Positions 47,066-55,902 of a stretch of 64,000 nucleotides of DNA are shown piece after piece (within the stretch, counting starts at the first letter, position 1; every line of letters begins with the position of its first letter). The notes beneath the pieces are model-generated. The model was not told the DNA's origin and did not search any database. It was given only the letters and a program-made list of their open reading frames with translations. Where the stretch lies: the NCBI RefSeq assembly GCF_033110965.1, contig NZ_CP137003.1:434001-498000 (forward strand), read 5' to 3'. Source of the DNA: Raineyella sp. LH-20 (GTDB lineage Bacteria; Actinomycetota; Actinomycetes; Propionibacteriales; Propionibacteriaceae). A program made the translations under genes and the position numbers.

Positions 47066-47545
47066 TCACTGCTGCTGGGACGGGACCATGCGCGCGATCA
47101 CCTGGCACAGCAGTGCGACGGGGATGAGGATCGCCGCTCCGTTCAGGTAGTCGCGCGTCGTGAGCGACATGCCCGTACGCCGCAGCTCCTGTCGCGCGAA
47201 GACAGCGCCGGGCAGCATGACGGGCACCGCCGTGGCCACCCCCGCCGTGTACCCGCGTCGGATCACCGACGCCGCAAGATGTGTCACGACGTGCGCCTCG
47301 AGCCCCGCGACCACCGCACGGTAGAACGCGGAACGACCCTGCGTCACCACTCCGCGCTGACACGCCAGCAGGAGCACCGCACCCGCCAGGCCAACAGCGA
47401 CCCAGGACTCGCGCTGATCGATGCGGAACTCCTCGATTCCGGTGTCCTCAGCCAACACGTCACAGGTTGCAGGAAACGCCAGTGCCTCCTCGACATCGTG
47501 CAGCGCCCACGCTGCGAACAACATCACCGGGCCCCTGACACTCAT
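47066..47545 (-). CDS. HXXEE-domain membrane protein
   Basis: The 159-residue protein has the name-giving motif in AWALHDVEEALAFP (residues 12-25), about five membrane helices and HVVTHLAASVIRRGYTAGV with two further His. The HXXEE family is of unknown function. The acidic and His residues within helices suggest metal binding, but that is inference. Confidence 0.78.
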   Translation of the reverse strand: MSVRGPVMLFAAWALHDVEEALAFPATCDVLAEDTGIEEFRIDQRESWVAVGLAGAVLLLACQRGVVTQGRSAFYRAVVAGLEAHVVTHLAASVIRRGYTAGVATAVPVMLPGAVFARQELRRTGMSLTTRDYLNGAAILIPVALLCQVIARMVPSQQQ

Positions 47546-47555
47546 GACGGGAACG

Positions 47556-48707
47556 CTACAGGTGCTGGGATCCGTCTCCCCCGGTCGAGGCCGTGACGCG
47601 CGCGTTCAGCCGGCGCATCACGGCGGCGACCGCGTCGCGCCCCGCCCGGTTGGCGCCGACCGTCGACTGGGACGGCCCGAAGCCGATGAGATGCACCCGC
47701 GGCTCGCCGCGCACCTGGGTGCCGTCCAGCGCGATCCCGCCGATCGCGTTGCGCAGGTGAAGCGGCTCCAGGTGGCGCAGGTCAGCCTTGAAGCCGGTCG
47801 CCCACAGGATCGCGTCGAGCGCCGTGAACGACCCGTCGGCCTCGCGCACACCGTCCGGCTCGATCGAGACGAACATCGGTCGGCGCACCAGCGCGCCACG
47901 ATCCCTCGCCGCCAGCGCGTACGGCGTCCAGGACAGACCGGTGTAGCTGACGACGCTGCCGGTGGGCCGGCCCGCCTCGACGTCGGCGGTGACCCGGTCG
48001 ATGGTCGCCCGTCCCACGGTCTCCGGATCGAACGCGTACGGCAGGAACACCGGCTCGCGCCGGGTGTACCAGAACGTCGTCGCGACCCGGGAGAGCTCCT
48101 CCAGCAGCTGCACCGCGGTGATCCCGCCGCCGACGATCGCGACGCGGAGCCCGGCGAACTCCTCCAGCGATCCGTAGTCGCGCGCGTGCAGCTGTCGCCC
48201 GCGGAAGGTCCCGGCACCGGGGTAGACAGGCAGCACCGGGTTGTTCCAGGTGCCGGTCGCGTTGATGATCGCCCGGGTCGTCCAGGTGCTGCGGCTCCCG
48301 TCGGCGGCGACCGCATGCACCAGGAGATCGCCGTCCTCCTCGTCGTCGGCGTACGCCACACGGTCCACCGTGACGGGGCGCAGGATCGGATAGCCGCCGA
48401 TCCGCTCGTAGTCGGCGAAGTAGCGGGGCACCACCTCGCGGCTGGGCTCAGCCGGGTCCATCACCGGCTGTGCCAGGCCGGGCAGGTCGAAGATCCGGTT
48501 CAGCGTCGCGACCCGCAGCGACTCCCAGCGGTGCTGCCACGCGCCGCCCGGGGCCGGGTTCGCGTCGAGCACGACATAGCTACGCGTCGCCTCGGGCCGC
48601 TCCAGGGCACTGACGAATCCGTGGCGGTGCAGGTGATATGCGGCCGACAGTCCCGCCTGGCCCGCGCCGATGACCACGACGGTGGCGGTCTGCTGGCGTA
48701 CGGTCAC
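47556..48707 (-). CDS. flavin-containing monooxygenase-like protein
   Basis: The 383-residue FAD/NADP protein has VVIGAGQAGLSAAYHLHRHG (FAD), AIINATGTWNNP, a second dinucleotide motif VAIVGGGITAVQLLEEL, and ILWATGFKADL. It belongs to the FMO/Baeyer-Villiger/YlmS-like group and could oxidise a small organic or metal-chelate substrate. The start at GTG 48707 gives the usual length. It diverges from the dhaKL gene across a palindromic operator, so it may share control with that cluster. Confidence 0.82.
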   Translation of the reverse strand: MTVRQQTATVVVIGAGQAGLSAAYHLHRHGFVSALERPEATRSYVVLDANPAPGGAWQHRWESLRVATLNRIFDLPGLAQPVMDPAEPSREVVPRYFADYERIGGYPILRPVTVDRVAYADDEEDGDLLVHAVAADGSRSTWTTRAIINATGTWNNPVLPVYPGAGTFRGRQLHARDYGSLEEFAGLRVAIVGGGITAVQLLEELSRVATTFWYTRREPVFLPYAFDPETVGRATIDRVTADVEAGRPTGSVVSYTGLSWTPYALAARDRGALVRRPMFVSIEPDGVREADGSFTALDAILWATGFKADLRHLEPLHLRNAIGGIALDGTQVRGEPRVHLIGFGPSQSTVGANRAGRDAVAAVMRRLNARVTASTGGDGSQHL

Positions 48708-48807
48708 GCCGATCCCAACCGCGGCGGCCGCGTAGATATTCCGCCGTACGACAGTAGCCCCGTTCCCCGCGACGCCGCCGTCGACGATGTGACCTGAATC
48801 TCTTTGT

Positions 48808-48834
48808 CGACTAGTCGTAGATCCTATAGGATCT
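48808..48834. promoter_or_regulatory. palindromic operator candidate before the kinase gene
   Basis: AGATCCTATAGGATCT (48819-48834) is a perfect 16-bp palindrome. CGACTAGTCG (48808-48817) directly beside it is a perfect 10-bp one. They lie 48 bases before ATG 48882. Size and place fit a GntR/FCD regulator site, and such a regulator is encoded at the end of the cluster. Confidence 0.75.
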
Positions 48835-48881
48835 GTCATATCCGCTGGATGCGGACGTGACCTCAGCGACGAGGAGTGGCG

Positions 48882-50612
48882 ATGGCCTTCTTGGATCATG
48901 ACCCCGAGACCTTTGCGGCCGCGGCGGCCGCGGGATTCGTGGCAGTGCACGGCGAGCTGGTCCAGCAGGTGCCCGGAGGGGTGGTCCGGGCGACCCGGAG
49001 TGCCGCCGACGAGGTGGCGGTCGTGATCGGCGGAGGCTCCGGCCACTACCCCGCGTTCGGCGGTCTGGTCGGGCCGGGCCTCGCGCACGGCGCGGTGCTC
49101 GGCAACATCTTCGCCTCCCCCAGTGCGCACCAGGTGACCGACGTCGCCCGGTGCGCGGAGCAGGGTCGCGGCGTCCTGCTCAGTTACGGCAACTACGCCG
49201 GCGACGTCCTGCAGTTCGAGGCCGGCGCCGAACGTCTGCGGCAGAGCGGCATCCCCGTACGCTCCGTGGCGGTCACCGACGACATCTCCTCCGCTCCGCC
49301 CGCCGAGGCGTCGAAGCGACGCGGGATCGCCGGTGACCTCGTCGTGTTCAAGATCGCCGGCGCCGCCGCGACGGCCGGCTACGACCTCGACGGCGTGGCC
49401 CGGGTGGCCGAAGCAGCCAACGCCGCCACCCGCTCCCTCGGGGTGGCGTTCAGCGGCTGCACGCTACCCGGCGCCGACGAGCCGCTGTTCCGGGTGCCGG
49501 CGGGCCGGATGTCGGTCGGCCTGGGCATCCACGGCGAGCCCGGCCTGGAGGACGTCGACATCCCGACCCCGCACGGCCTGGCGGAGCTGCTGGTCGGCCG
49601 GCTCCTCGCGGAGGTGCCCGGCGGCCACGACCCGCACGGCCGCCGCGTCATCGTCATCCTCAACGGGCTGGGGTCGTTCAAGTACGACGAGCTGTACGTC
49701 GTCTTCGACGAGGTGCGACGCGCCCTGGCGGCGCGCGGCATCGTGCTCGCCGACGCCCGGGTCGGGGAGTTCTGCACGAGCTTCGAGATGAGCGGGCTCT
49801 CCCTCACCCTGTGCTGGCCCGACGAGGAACTGGAGGGCCTGTGGCGTGCCCCGGCGCGATCGGCCGCCTACGTCCAGGGCAGTCCGGCCGACGACGCACT
49901 GCGTACGGTCGACCTGGCCGACCGGGCGGTGGGCGATCCCGCAGGCGCAGGCGCCACGACGCCCGCGGCGAGCGAACAGTCCCGGGCGTACGTTCCGCGG
50001 ATCCTGACGGCCCTGGAGACGCTCAGCCGGACGGTCGACGAGCACGCCGACGACCTCGGCCGGATCGACGCCGTCGCCGGTGACGGGGACCACGGCCTCG
50101 GCATGCAGCGCGGGGCCCACGCCGCGGTGGCTGCGGCTCGGGCGGCCGGCGCGGCCGGAGCCGGCGCCGGCACCACCCTGCGCCGGGCGGCGGAGGGCTG
50201 GTCCGACGACGCGGGCGGCACCTCGGGGGCCCTGTGGGGTCTCATCCTGGGGGCGGTCGCCGAGGCGATCGGCGACACCGACTCCCCCACCGCCGACGCC
50301 GTCCGTCGCGGCGTCCGCGACGCCTGCGCTCGGGTCATCGAGCACGGCGGTGCCCATGTCGGGGACAAGACCATGGTCGACGCGCTGGCGCCGTTCGCCG
50401 CAGCCCTCGACGACGAACCGTCGACTCCCCTGACCACCGACTGGCCCCGGGCCGCCGAGGCCGCCCGGCGAGCCGCCGACGGGACCGCGGCGATGCTGCC
50501 GAAGCTCGGACGCGCCCGCACCCACGGCGCGAAGGCCGTCGGCACCCCCGATCCCGGCGCGGTCTCCTTCGCCCTGATCGTCACCGCCCTGGGCGAGCAG
50601 GCCCTCCGATGA
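48882..50612 (+). CDS. DhaK-DhaL fusion ketose kinase
   Basis: The 576-residue ATP-dependent kinase of the dihydroxyacetone-kinase family. The DhaK domain has IGGGSGHYPAFGG near residue 50 and the substrate-binding His in GLGIHGEPGLED near 215. The DhaL domain (from about 365) has the nucleotide-metal motif VAGDGDHGLGMQRG and GGTSGALWG. Family members phosphorylate dihydroxyacetone or tetruloses such as L-erythrulose. Linkage to a TIM-like isomerase favours a tetrulose or related ketose. GAGGAG precedes ATG 48882. Confidence 0.9.
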   Translation: MAFLDHDPETFAAAAAAGFVAVHGELVQQVPGGVVRATRSAADEVAVVIGGGSGHYPAFGGLVGPGLAHGAVLGNIFASPSAHQVTDVARCAEQGRGVLLSYGNYAGDVLQFEAGAERLRQSGIPVRSVAVTDDISSAPPAEASKRRGIAGDLVVFKIAGAAATAGYDLDGVARVAEAANAATRSLGVAFSGCTLPGADEPLFRVPAGRMSVGLGIHGEPGLEDVDIPTPHGLAELLVGRLLAEVPGGHDPHGRRVIVILNGLGSFKYDELYVVFDEVRRALAARGIVLADARVGEFCTSFEMSGLSLTLCWPDEELEGLWRAPARSAAYVQGSPADDALRTVDLADRAVGDPAGAGATTPAASEQSRAYVPRILTALETLSRTVDEHADDLGRIDAVAGDGDHGLGMQRGAHAAVAAARAAGAAGAGAGTTLRRAAEGWSDDAGGTSGALWGLILGAVAEAIGDTDSPTADAVRRGVRDACARVIEHGGAHVGDKTMVDALAPFAAALDDEPSTPLTTDWPRAAEAARRAADGTAAMLPKLGRARTHGAKAVGTPDPGAVSFALIVTALGEQALR

Positions 50613-51394
50613 CCGACCGTCGGATCGTCCTCGGGACGAGCCTGAAGATGTACTTCGGCCACCAGCAGACCCTCCGGTGGGCCAGTGCCGTGGCCGACAT
50701 CCTCGCCGCCTCCCCGGCGGTCGAGACCGGGCAGCTCGAGTTCTTCCTCGCCCCGGCGTTCCCTGCACTGCCGGAGACCGTACGGATCTTCGCCCCGCAC
50801 CCGGTCGCCGCCCAGGACGTCGCCGCCGCCGAACCCGGAGCATTCACCGGCGAGGTGAGTGCTGCCGAGCTGGCGGAGATCGGCGTACGCCTGGTGGAGA
50901 TCGGCCACGCGGAACGACGCCGACTGTTCGGCGAGACCGACGCCCAGATCGCGACGAAATGCGCGATGGCGCTCGCCCACGGCCTGACCCCGGTGCTGTG
51001 TGTCGGCGAGCCGGAGCTGGGCACCGTCGCCGAGGCCGCCCGGGTCGTCGTCGACCAGGTGGATGCCGCCCTGGCCGCACCGTTGCGCGACACCCCGGAT
51101 CGCCGCGTCATCGTCGCGTACGAACCGCAGTGGGCGATCGGCGCCGCCGAACCGGCCCCCGCGGACCGGATCCGCGCGATCTGCGACCTGGTCCGCGACG
51201 AGCTGCGGGAGCGCTACTCCGATCTCGTCCTGCTCTACGGCGGCAGCGCCGGCCCCGGCACGCTGACCGGGCTCGGCGACGCCGTCGACGGGCTGTTCCT
51301 CGGCCGCTTCGTCCACGATCCCCGCAACGTCGCCCGGGTGGTCGACGAGGCCGGTCGCCTGCTCGGCTGCCCCACGCCCGCCCCCGCATCCTGA
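50609..51394 (+). CDS. TIM-family ketose-phosphate isomerase (LerI/EryH-like)
   Basis: The 261-residue protein keeps the triose-phosphate isomerase residues: Lys in GTSLKMYF, His in VEIGHAERR, and the base Glu in AYEPQWAIG, with the phosphate-loop GGSAGPG. The Asn of NxK in housekeeping TIM is Ser here (GTSxK), as I recall for L-erythrulose-1-phosphate isomerases (EryH, LerI). It probably converts an erythrulose-1-phosphate-like substrate. Its ATG overlaps the kinase stop. Confidence 0.83.
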   Translation: MTDRRIVLGTSLKMYFGHQQTLRWASAVADILAASPAVETGQLEFFLAPAFPALPETVRIFAPHPVAAQDVAAAEPGAFTGEVSAAELAEIGVRLVEIGHAERRRLFGETDAQIATKCAMALAHGLTPVLCVGEPELGTVAEAARVVVDQVDAALAAPLRDTPDRRVIVAYEPQWAIGAAEPAPADRIRAICDLVRDELRERYSDLVLLYGGSAGPGTLTGLGDAVDGLFLGRFVHDPRNVARVVDEAGRLLGCPTPAPAS

Positions 51395-51420
51395 CCCGCA
51401 TCCTGACCCATGTCCTGACC
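51385..51420 (+). repeat. 12-bp tandem repeats over the isomerase stop
   Basis: CGCATCCTGACC is present at 51385-51396 and 51397-51408, with a variant (CATGTCCTGACC) at 51409-51420. The stop of the TIM-like gene (51392-51394) lies in the first unit. Confidence 0.85.
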
Positions 51421-51465
51421 GGCAGACCGCCGGCGGGACCAGCAGTCCCCAGAAAGGGATATCCC

Positions 51466-52428
51466 ATGTACACCCCAGAGAATTGGCCCATCGCCTGCAA
51501 GATCAACTTCGGCCCTCGTGCCGAGGACGGCACGCCGATCGGCGAGGCCCCCGTCCGGGCCTGGGAGGACCAGCTCGCCCAGGTGGCCGGCTGCGGCTTC
51601 ACCGAGATCGACCCGATGGACGACTGGATCCCGATCGCGGAGCTCTCCCCGGAGCGCTTCGCGGAGTTCCGCCGGGTGCTGGACCGCTTCGGCCTGCACG
51701 TCGCGGCGATCTCGATCGGCCGCAACAGCGTCGTTGACGTCGAGCACGGCGCGCGCAACGTCGCCACCATCCACACCACGATCGACCGGGCCGCCGACCT
51801 CGGCGCGGAGATCGTCAACATCGGCTTCCAGCAGGCGCTCACCGCCCCGCAGAAGGAGGCCCTGTGGTTCTGGCTCGCCGAGGGCCACCACGACGATCCG
51901 GCGCTGCGACCGCTGGCGATCGAGCGGGCCCGGGAGCTGGCGGACCATGCCCAGCGGCGTGGTCTGCAGATCGCCCTGGAGATGTACGAGGACACCTACC
52001 TCGGCACCCCGGAGGGCGCGGTCTCCTTCCTGAAGGACGCCGACCACCCGGCGCTCGGGATCAACCCCGACATCGGCAACCTGATCCGGCTGCACCGGCC
52101 GATGGCCAAGTACGACGTGATGTACGACCAGGTGCTGCCGTACTCGAACTACTGGCACATCAAGAACTACCTGCGCGACGAGGACCCGGCCACCGGTGCC
52201 TACTTCTCCGCGCCGGTGCCCCTCGAGTACGGCCTGATCGACTACCGCACCGTCATCCGCAAGGCGCTGCGGGCCGGTTACGCCGGTCCGTTCATGACCG
52301 AGCACTATGGCAGCGACTGGCTGGGCGTCGGCGCCACCAACGCCCGCTACATCCGCGAGGTGCTCGTCCAGGCCCGCAGCCTGATCGAGCGGGTCGCCGA
52401 GCCGGAACTGACCCCGGCCGGGGCCTAG
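51466..52428 (+). CDS. sugar phosphate isomerase/epimerase-like TIM barrel
   Basis: A 320-residue protein of the xylose-isomerase-like TIM-barrel superfamily. The metal-ligand candidates are Glu in ALEMYEDTYLG, Asp in NPDIGNL, His in YWHIKNYL and Glu in FMTEHYG. Such enzymes isomerise or epimerise sugars, keto-sugars and sugar acids. The exact reaction is unknown; in this cluster it may prepare the substrate for the kinase. GAAAGGGA precedes ATG 51466. Confidence 0.85.
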   Translation: MYTPENWPIACKINFGPRAEDGTPIGEAPVRAWEDQLAQVAGCGFTEIDPMDDWIPIAELSPERFAEFRRVLDRFGLHVAAISIGRNSVVDVEHGARNVATIHTTIDRAADLGAEIVNIGFQQALTAPQKEALWFWLAEGHHDDPALRPLAIERARELADHAQRRGLQIALEMYEDTYLGTPEGAVSFLKDADHPALGINPDIGNLIRLHRPMAKYDVMYDQVLPYSNYWHIKNYLRDEDPATGAYFSAPVPLEYGLIDYRTVIRKALRAGYAGPFMTEHYGSDWLGVGATNARYIREVLVQARSLIERVAEPELTPAGA

Positions 52429-52430
52429 CC

Positions 52431-52470
52431 GGGCGGCGTACGTCCGGCGCCCGTCGTACGTACGCCGCCC
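52431..52470 (+). terminator. hairpin after the TIM-barrel gene
   Basis: GGGCGGCGTACGT and ACGTACGCCGCCC are perfect complements around a 14-base loop, starting three bases after the stop. There is no T run. It may attenuate transcription into the dehydrogenase gene. Confidence 0.6.
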
Positions 52471-52571
52471 GACGTACACACCGGGGGGATGACCACCGCG
52501 GTCGACCGGCCGCGGGCACCGAGCCCGTCGCGGACGGGCCCAGCACACCATGCAGGCAAGTGGAGGAACTG

Positions 52572-53558
52572 ATGTCAGAGCAGATCAAGAAGACCACGGT
52601 CGTCGGGGCCGGCTACATGGGCGGCGGCATCGCCCAGTCCCTCGCCATCGCCGGCTTCGACGTGACGATCGCCGACGTCGACGCGGCAGCGGCCGAAAAG
52701 GCGTACGCCCGGCTGATCGCGGAGGCACAGGAGTTCGAGGACCAGGGGCTGTACAAGCCGGGCTCGGCCGCACTCGTCGCGGCCAACATCCGCTGGTCGC
52801 CGTCCATCGAGGAGGCGGTGGCCGACGCGGACTTCGTCGAGGAGGCCGTCTTCGAGGTCGCCGACGTGAAGAAGCCCGTGCTGGAGCGGATCTCCCGGGC
52901 GGCGCGGCCGGACGCGATCATCGGCACCAACACCTCGACCATCCCGGTCCACGTGCTGGTCCCGGCCGTGGTCGGCCCGGAGCGCTTCCTCACCGTCCAC
53001 TTCTCCAACCCCGCCCCGTTCATCCCTGGGGTGGAGCTGGTCGCCGGGCAGGCCACCCGGCCGGACGTGGTGGCCACGGTGAAGGACATCCTGCAGCGGT
53101 GCGGCCGCCAGGGCGCCCAGGTGGCCGACACGCCCGGCATGGTGCTCAACCGGCTGCAGTACGTGCTGCTCAAGGAGGCCTGCTCGATCGTCGAGGAGGG
53201 CATCGCCACGCCCGAGGACGTCGACACCATCGTCCGGACGACCTTCGGCTTCCGGCTCGGCTTCTTCGGGCCGTTCGCGATCGCCGACCAGGCCGGCCTG
53301 GACGTCTACGTCAACTGCTTCAAGACCTTCGAGGGGGCGTTCGGCGAACGCCTCGCCACCCCGGAGATGCTGCGCGACGCGGTCGGTGCGGAACGGCTCG
53401 GCGTGAAGAACGGTCGAGGCCTCACCGGCGACTTCGACGACGACGTCAAGGCCGCGCTCATCGCGTACCGCAACAAGGCGTACGCCAAGATGCTGGACCT
53501 CGTCCAGGAGATGGGGCCGGCGCCCGCCGGCACCAAGGTCGCGGCCAGCGTCGACTGA
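52572..53558 (+). CDS. 3-hydroxyacyl-CoA-dehydrogenase-like oxidoreductase
   Basis: The 328-residue NAD-dependent protein has VVGAGYMGGGIAQSLAIAGF, then NTSTIPV and the catalytic His in TVHFSNPAPFIPGVELV, the fold of 3HCDH enzymes. Relatives in sugar clusters (for example L-gulonate 3-dehydrogenase) oxidise hydroxy acids or polyols instead of CoA esters. The changed HFSNPAP motif (usually HFFNPVP) and the absence of any CoA-ester gene nearby support a sugar-type substrate. TGGAGGA precedes the ATG. Confidence 0.82.
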   Translation: MSEQIKKTTVVGAGYMGGGIAQSLAIAGFDVTIADVDAAAAEKAYARLIAEAQEFEDQGLYKPGSAALVAANIRWSPSIEEAVADADFVEEAVFEVADVKKPVLERISRAARPDAIIGTNTSTIPVHVLVPAVVGPERFLTVHFSNPAPFIPGVELVAGQATRPDVVATVKDILQRCGRQGAQVADTPGMVLNRLQYVLLKEACSIVEEGIATPEDVDTIVRTTFGFRLGFFGPFAIADQAGLDVYVNCFKTFEGAFGERLATPEMLRDAVGAERLGVKNGRGLTGDFDDDVKAALIAYRNKAYAKMLDLVQEMGPAPAGTKVAASVD

Positions 53559-53601
53559 CGGCGCACCGCCCCACCAACCACCATTACTTTGGAGGATCAA
53601 C

Positions 53602-55020
53602 GTGGATTCATCAAAAGTGGTTATCGACGAAAGCAAACTGATCGCGCGGATCACCCGGCGGATCGTGCCGTTCGTCATGGTGCTCTACACCGTGGCGTAC
53701 GTCGACCGCTCGGTCATCGGATTCGCCAAGCTGCAGATGGCGGCGGACGTCCACATCTCCGATGCGGCGTACGGCCTCGGTGCCGGGCTCTTCTTCCTGG
53801 GGTATTTCCTCTTCGAGGTGCCGTCCAACTGGGTGCTCCCGCGGGTCGGGGCGAGGAAGTGGTTCACCCGCATCCTGGTCACCTGGGGTCTCGTCACGAT
53901 GGCGACGGCGCTCACCCGGAACTCGGCGTCCTTCTACACGCTGCGCTTCCTGCTCGGCGTCGCCGAGGCCGGGTTCTATCCCGGCATCCTGTTCTACCTG
54001 ACCCAGTGGTATCCGCAGCGGCACCGGACGAGGGCGACCGGCACCTTCGTGCTGGCCGCACCGCTGGCCTTCCTGATCATGAGTCCGCTCGCGGGCTGGA
54101 TGCTCGGGCTGGACTGGTTCGGGCTGCGGGGCTGGCACTGGATGTTCCTGCTCGCCGGCGGCGTCGCGGTCGTCGCCGGCATCCCGACCATGTTCTACCT
54201 CAAGGACACTCCGCGCGACGCCGCGTGGATCTCGCCGGCCGAGGCCCAGTGGATCGAGGACGAACTCGCCAAGGACAAGCGCGAACTCGGCCAGATCGAA
54301 CACCACAATCCGTTGGCGGCATTGAAGTCGAAATATGTCTGGGGATTCGCCCTACTGTTCTTCCCGTCGACCGTCGGCGTCTACGGCCTCAGTTTCTGGG
54401 TGCCGTCGGTGGTGAAGGAATTCACCGCCAGTGACGTCACCGTCGGATGGCTGTCGGCGATTCCGTACGCTTTCGGATTCATCGGCATCCTGATCACCAC
54501 CTGGTGGGCCAAGCGATACACCGAGAACTGGTATCCGTTGGCGGCCATCTTCGCCGTGTCGGCGCTCGGGATCGGCCTGGCCGGCGCCTTCCACACGCCG
54601 GGTCTGGAGCTGGCGGCCATGTCGGTCGCGGCGTTCTGCCTCTACTCCATCGCGGCTGTCTTCTGGCCGCTGCCCTCCCGCTACCTGGTGGGCGCGACGG
54701 CGGCGATCGGCATCGCTTTCGTCAACTCGTTCGGCAACATCGGCGGATTCGTCGGACCGTACGCGGTGGGCGCGATCTCCGATGCGACCGGCACGCCGCG
54801 CAACGGCATGTACTTCCTGGCCGCCGTGCTGCTGATCGGGGCGATCGGGACGCTGGTGCTGAAGGGGATCTGGGGCGGTCGCAACCCCGAACCCGTCGAG
54901 GCCGCGGTGAGCGCCCCAGCGGCGAACACTGCCCAGACGAGTGCTGCCGTCCGGTCCGATGAGGCCCCGGCCCTCTCGGAGTCGGTCATCTCGGGCGACC
55001 CGCGCAGGGCGGTCGAGTAG
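53602..55020 (+). CDS. ACS-family MFS importer
   Basis: The 472-residue protein has 12 membrane helices. The ACS pattern is clear: VLYTVAYVDRSVIGFAKLQM at helix 1, LGYFLFEVPSNWVLPRVGAR, and RFLLGVAEAGFYPGILFYLTQWYP. The family imports sugar acids, tartrates, phthalates and similar anions by proton symport. It is the probable uptake system for the cluster. GTG 53602 has GGAGG upstream. Confidence 0.88.
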   Translation: MDSSKVVIDESKLIARITRRIVPFVMVLYTVAYVDRSVIGFAKLQMAADVHISDAAYGLGAGLFFLGYFLFEVPSNWVLPRVGARKWFTRILVTWGLVTMATALTRNSASFYTLRFLLGVAEAGFYPGILFYLTQWYPQRHRTRATGTFVLAAPLAFLIMSPLAGWMLGLDWFGLRGWHWMFLLAGGVAVVAGIPTMFYLKDTPRDAAWISPAEAQWIEDELAKDKRELGQIEHHNPLAALKSKYVWGFALLFFPSTVGVYGLSFWVPSVVKEFTASDVTVGWLSAIPYAFGFIGILITTWWAKRYTENWYPLAAIFAVSALGIGLAGAFHTPGLELAAMSVAAFCLYSIAAVFWPLPSRYLVGATAAIGIAFVNSFGNIGGFVGPYAVGAISDATGTPRNGMYFLAAVLLIGAIGTLVLKGIWGGRNPEPVEAAVSAPAANTAQTSAAVRSDEAPALSESVISGDPRRAVE

Positions 55021-55041
55021 CCACTCCCTCGCTGAGTCGGT

Positions 55042-55076
55042 TGTGGGTGGGGATGACGCGGTCATCCCCACCCACA
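55042..55076. terminator. bidirectional terminator between MFS and gntR genes
   Basis: TGTGGGTGGGGATGAC and GTCATCCCCACCCACA form a perfect 16-bp stem with loop GCG. It sits between convergent genes. Confidence 0.85.
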
Positions 55077-55101
55077 CCCATGCCCGCCCGCGCCGACCGG
55101 G

Positions 55102-55806
55102 TCAGGCCGAGACCCGCGCCTCCAGGTTGGTCAGATGGATCCGCATCTGCTCCACCGCGCCGGCGACGTCGTGGGCGCGTACGGCCTCGAGGATGGCGAA
55201 GTGCTCCGGCACGGCGTCGCCCGCGTCGGAGACACCGATGCCGACGGTCTGACGCATCCGATGCACCCGGAACGAGAGGGCATCGACGGCCTGGGCGATG
55301 TACCGGTTGCCGCAGTGCTTGAGGATGGCCTCGTGGAAGGACCAGTCGTCCTCGAAATACCGCCGGACGTCGTCGTGGGCGGGCTGACGGTCCGGATCGA
55401 GCAGGTCACGTGCGGACCGCTCGTGGCGGGCGTACGCCTCTTCGAGATCGGGCAGCAGGGCCTCGACGTTGCGCATCGCGCGCTCGATCGCCCCGGTCTC
55501 CAGCACCAGCCTCGCGTCCGCCAGCTCGTACATCTGCTCGCGCGACATCGGCGGGGAGACCCGATAGCCCCGGCGCACCGTACGGCGGACCAGCCCGGTC
55601 GGTTCCAGCCGGGCCAGCGCCTCGCGGACGGGTGTCGGTGAGACGCCGAGGGACTGCGCCAGACCGTCGATCGACAGCGGGGCACCCGGCTCGAGCGCTC
55701 CCCAGGTGAGCATGTCGAGCAACGCGTCGTAGACGTCGTCGGGGAGGGCTTTCGCTCGGATCGGACCCAGCAGCGGGGCGGCGGCGACTTCCTCCGATTC
55801 CTTCAC
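55102..55806 (-). CDS. GntR-family (FCD) regulator
   Basis: The 234-residue protein has an N-terminal winged helix (IDGLAQSLGVSPTPVREALARL, then LVRRTVRRGYRV) and a C-terminal FCD ligand domain (metal His candidates in EAILKHCGNRYI). It faces the catabolic genes and most likely controls them through the palindrome at 48819. The start is GTG 55806. Confidence 0.9.
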   Translation of the reverse strand: MKESEEVAAAPLLGPIRAKALPDDVYDALLDMLTWGALEPGAPLSIDGLAQSLGVSPTPVREALARLEPTGLVRRTVRRGYRVSPPMSREQMYELADARLVLETGAIERAMRNVEALLPDLEEAYARHERSARDLLDPDRQPAHDDVRRYFEDDWSFHEAILKHCGNRYIAQAVDALSFRVHRMRQTVGIGVSDAGDAVPEHFAILEAVRAHDVAGAVEQMRIHLTNLEARVSA

Positions 55807-55902
55807 ACAGAGAGTTTAACCGCCGGCGCCGGCGACGCCCGGATTGCGGCGATTGATGGAATTACCCGCCGCATTCTGCATTTCCAGGTTATGGCACACT
55901 CG

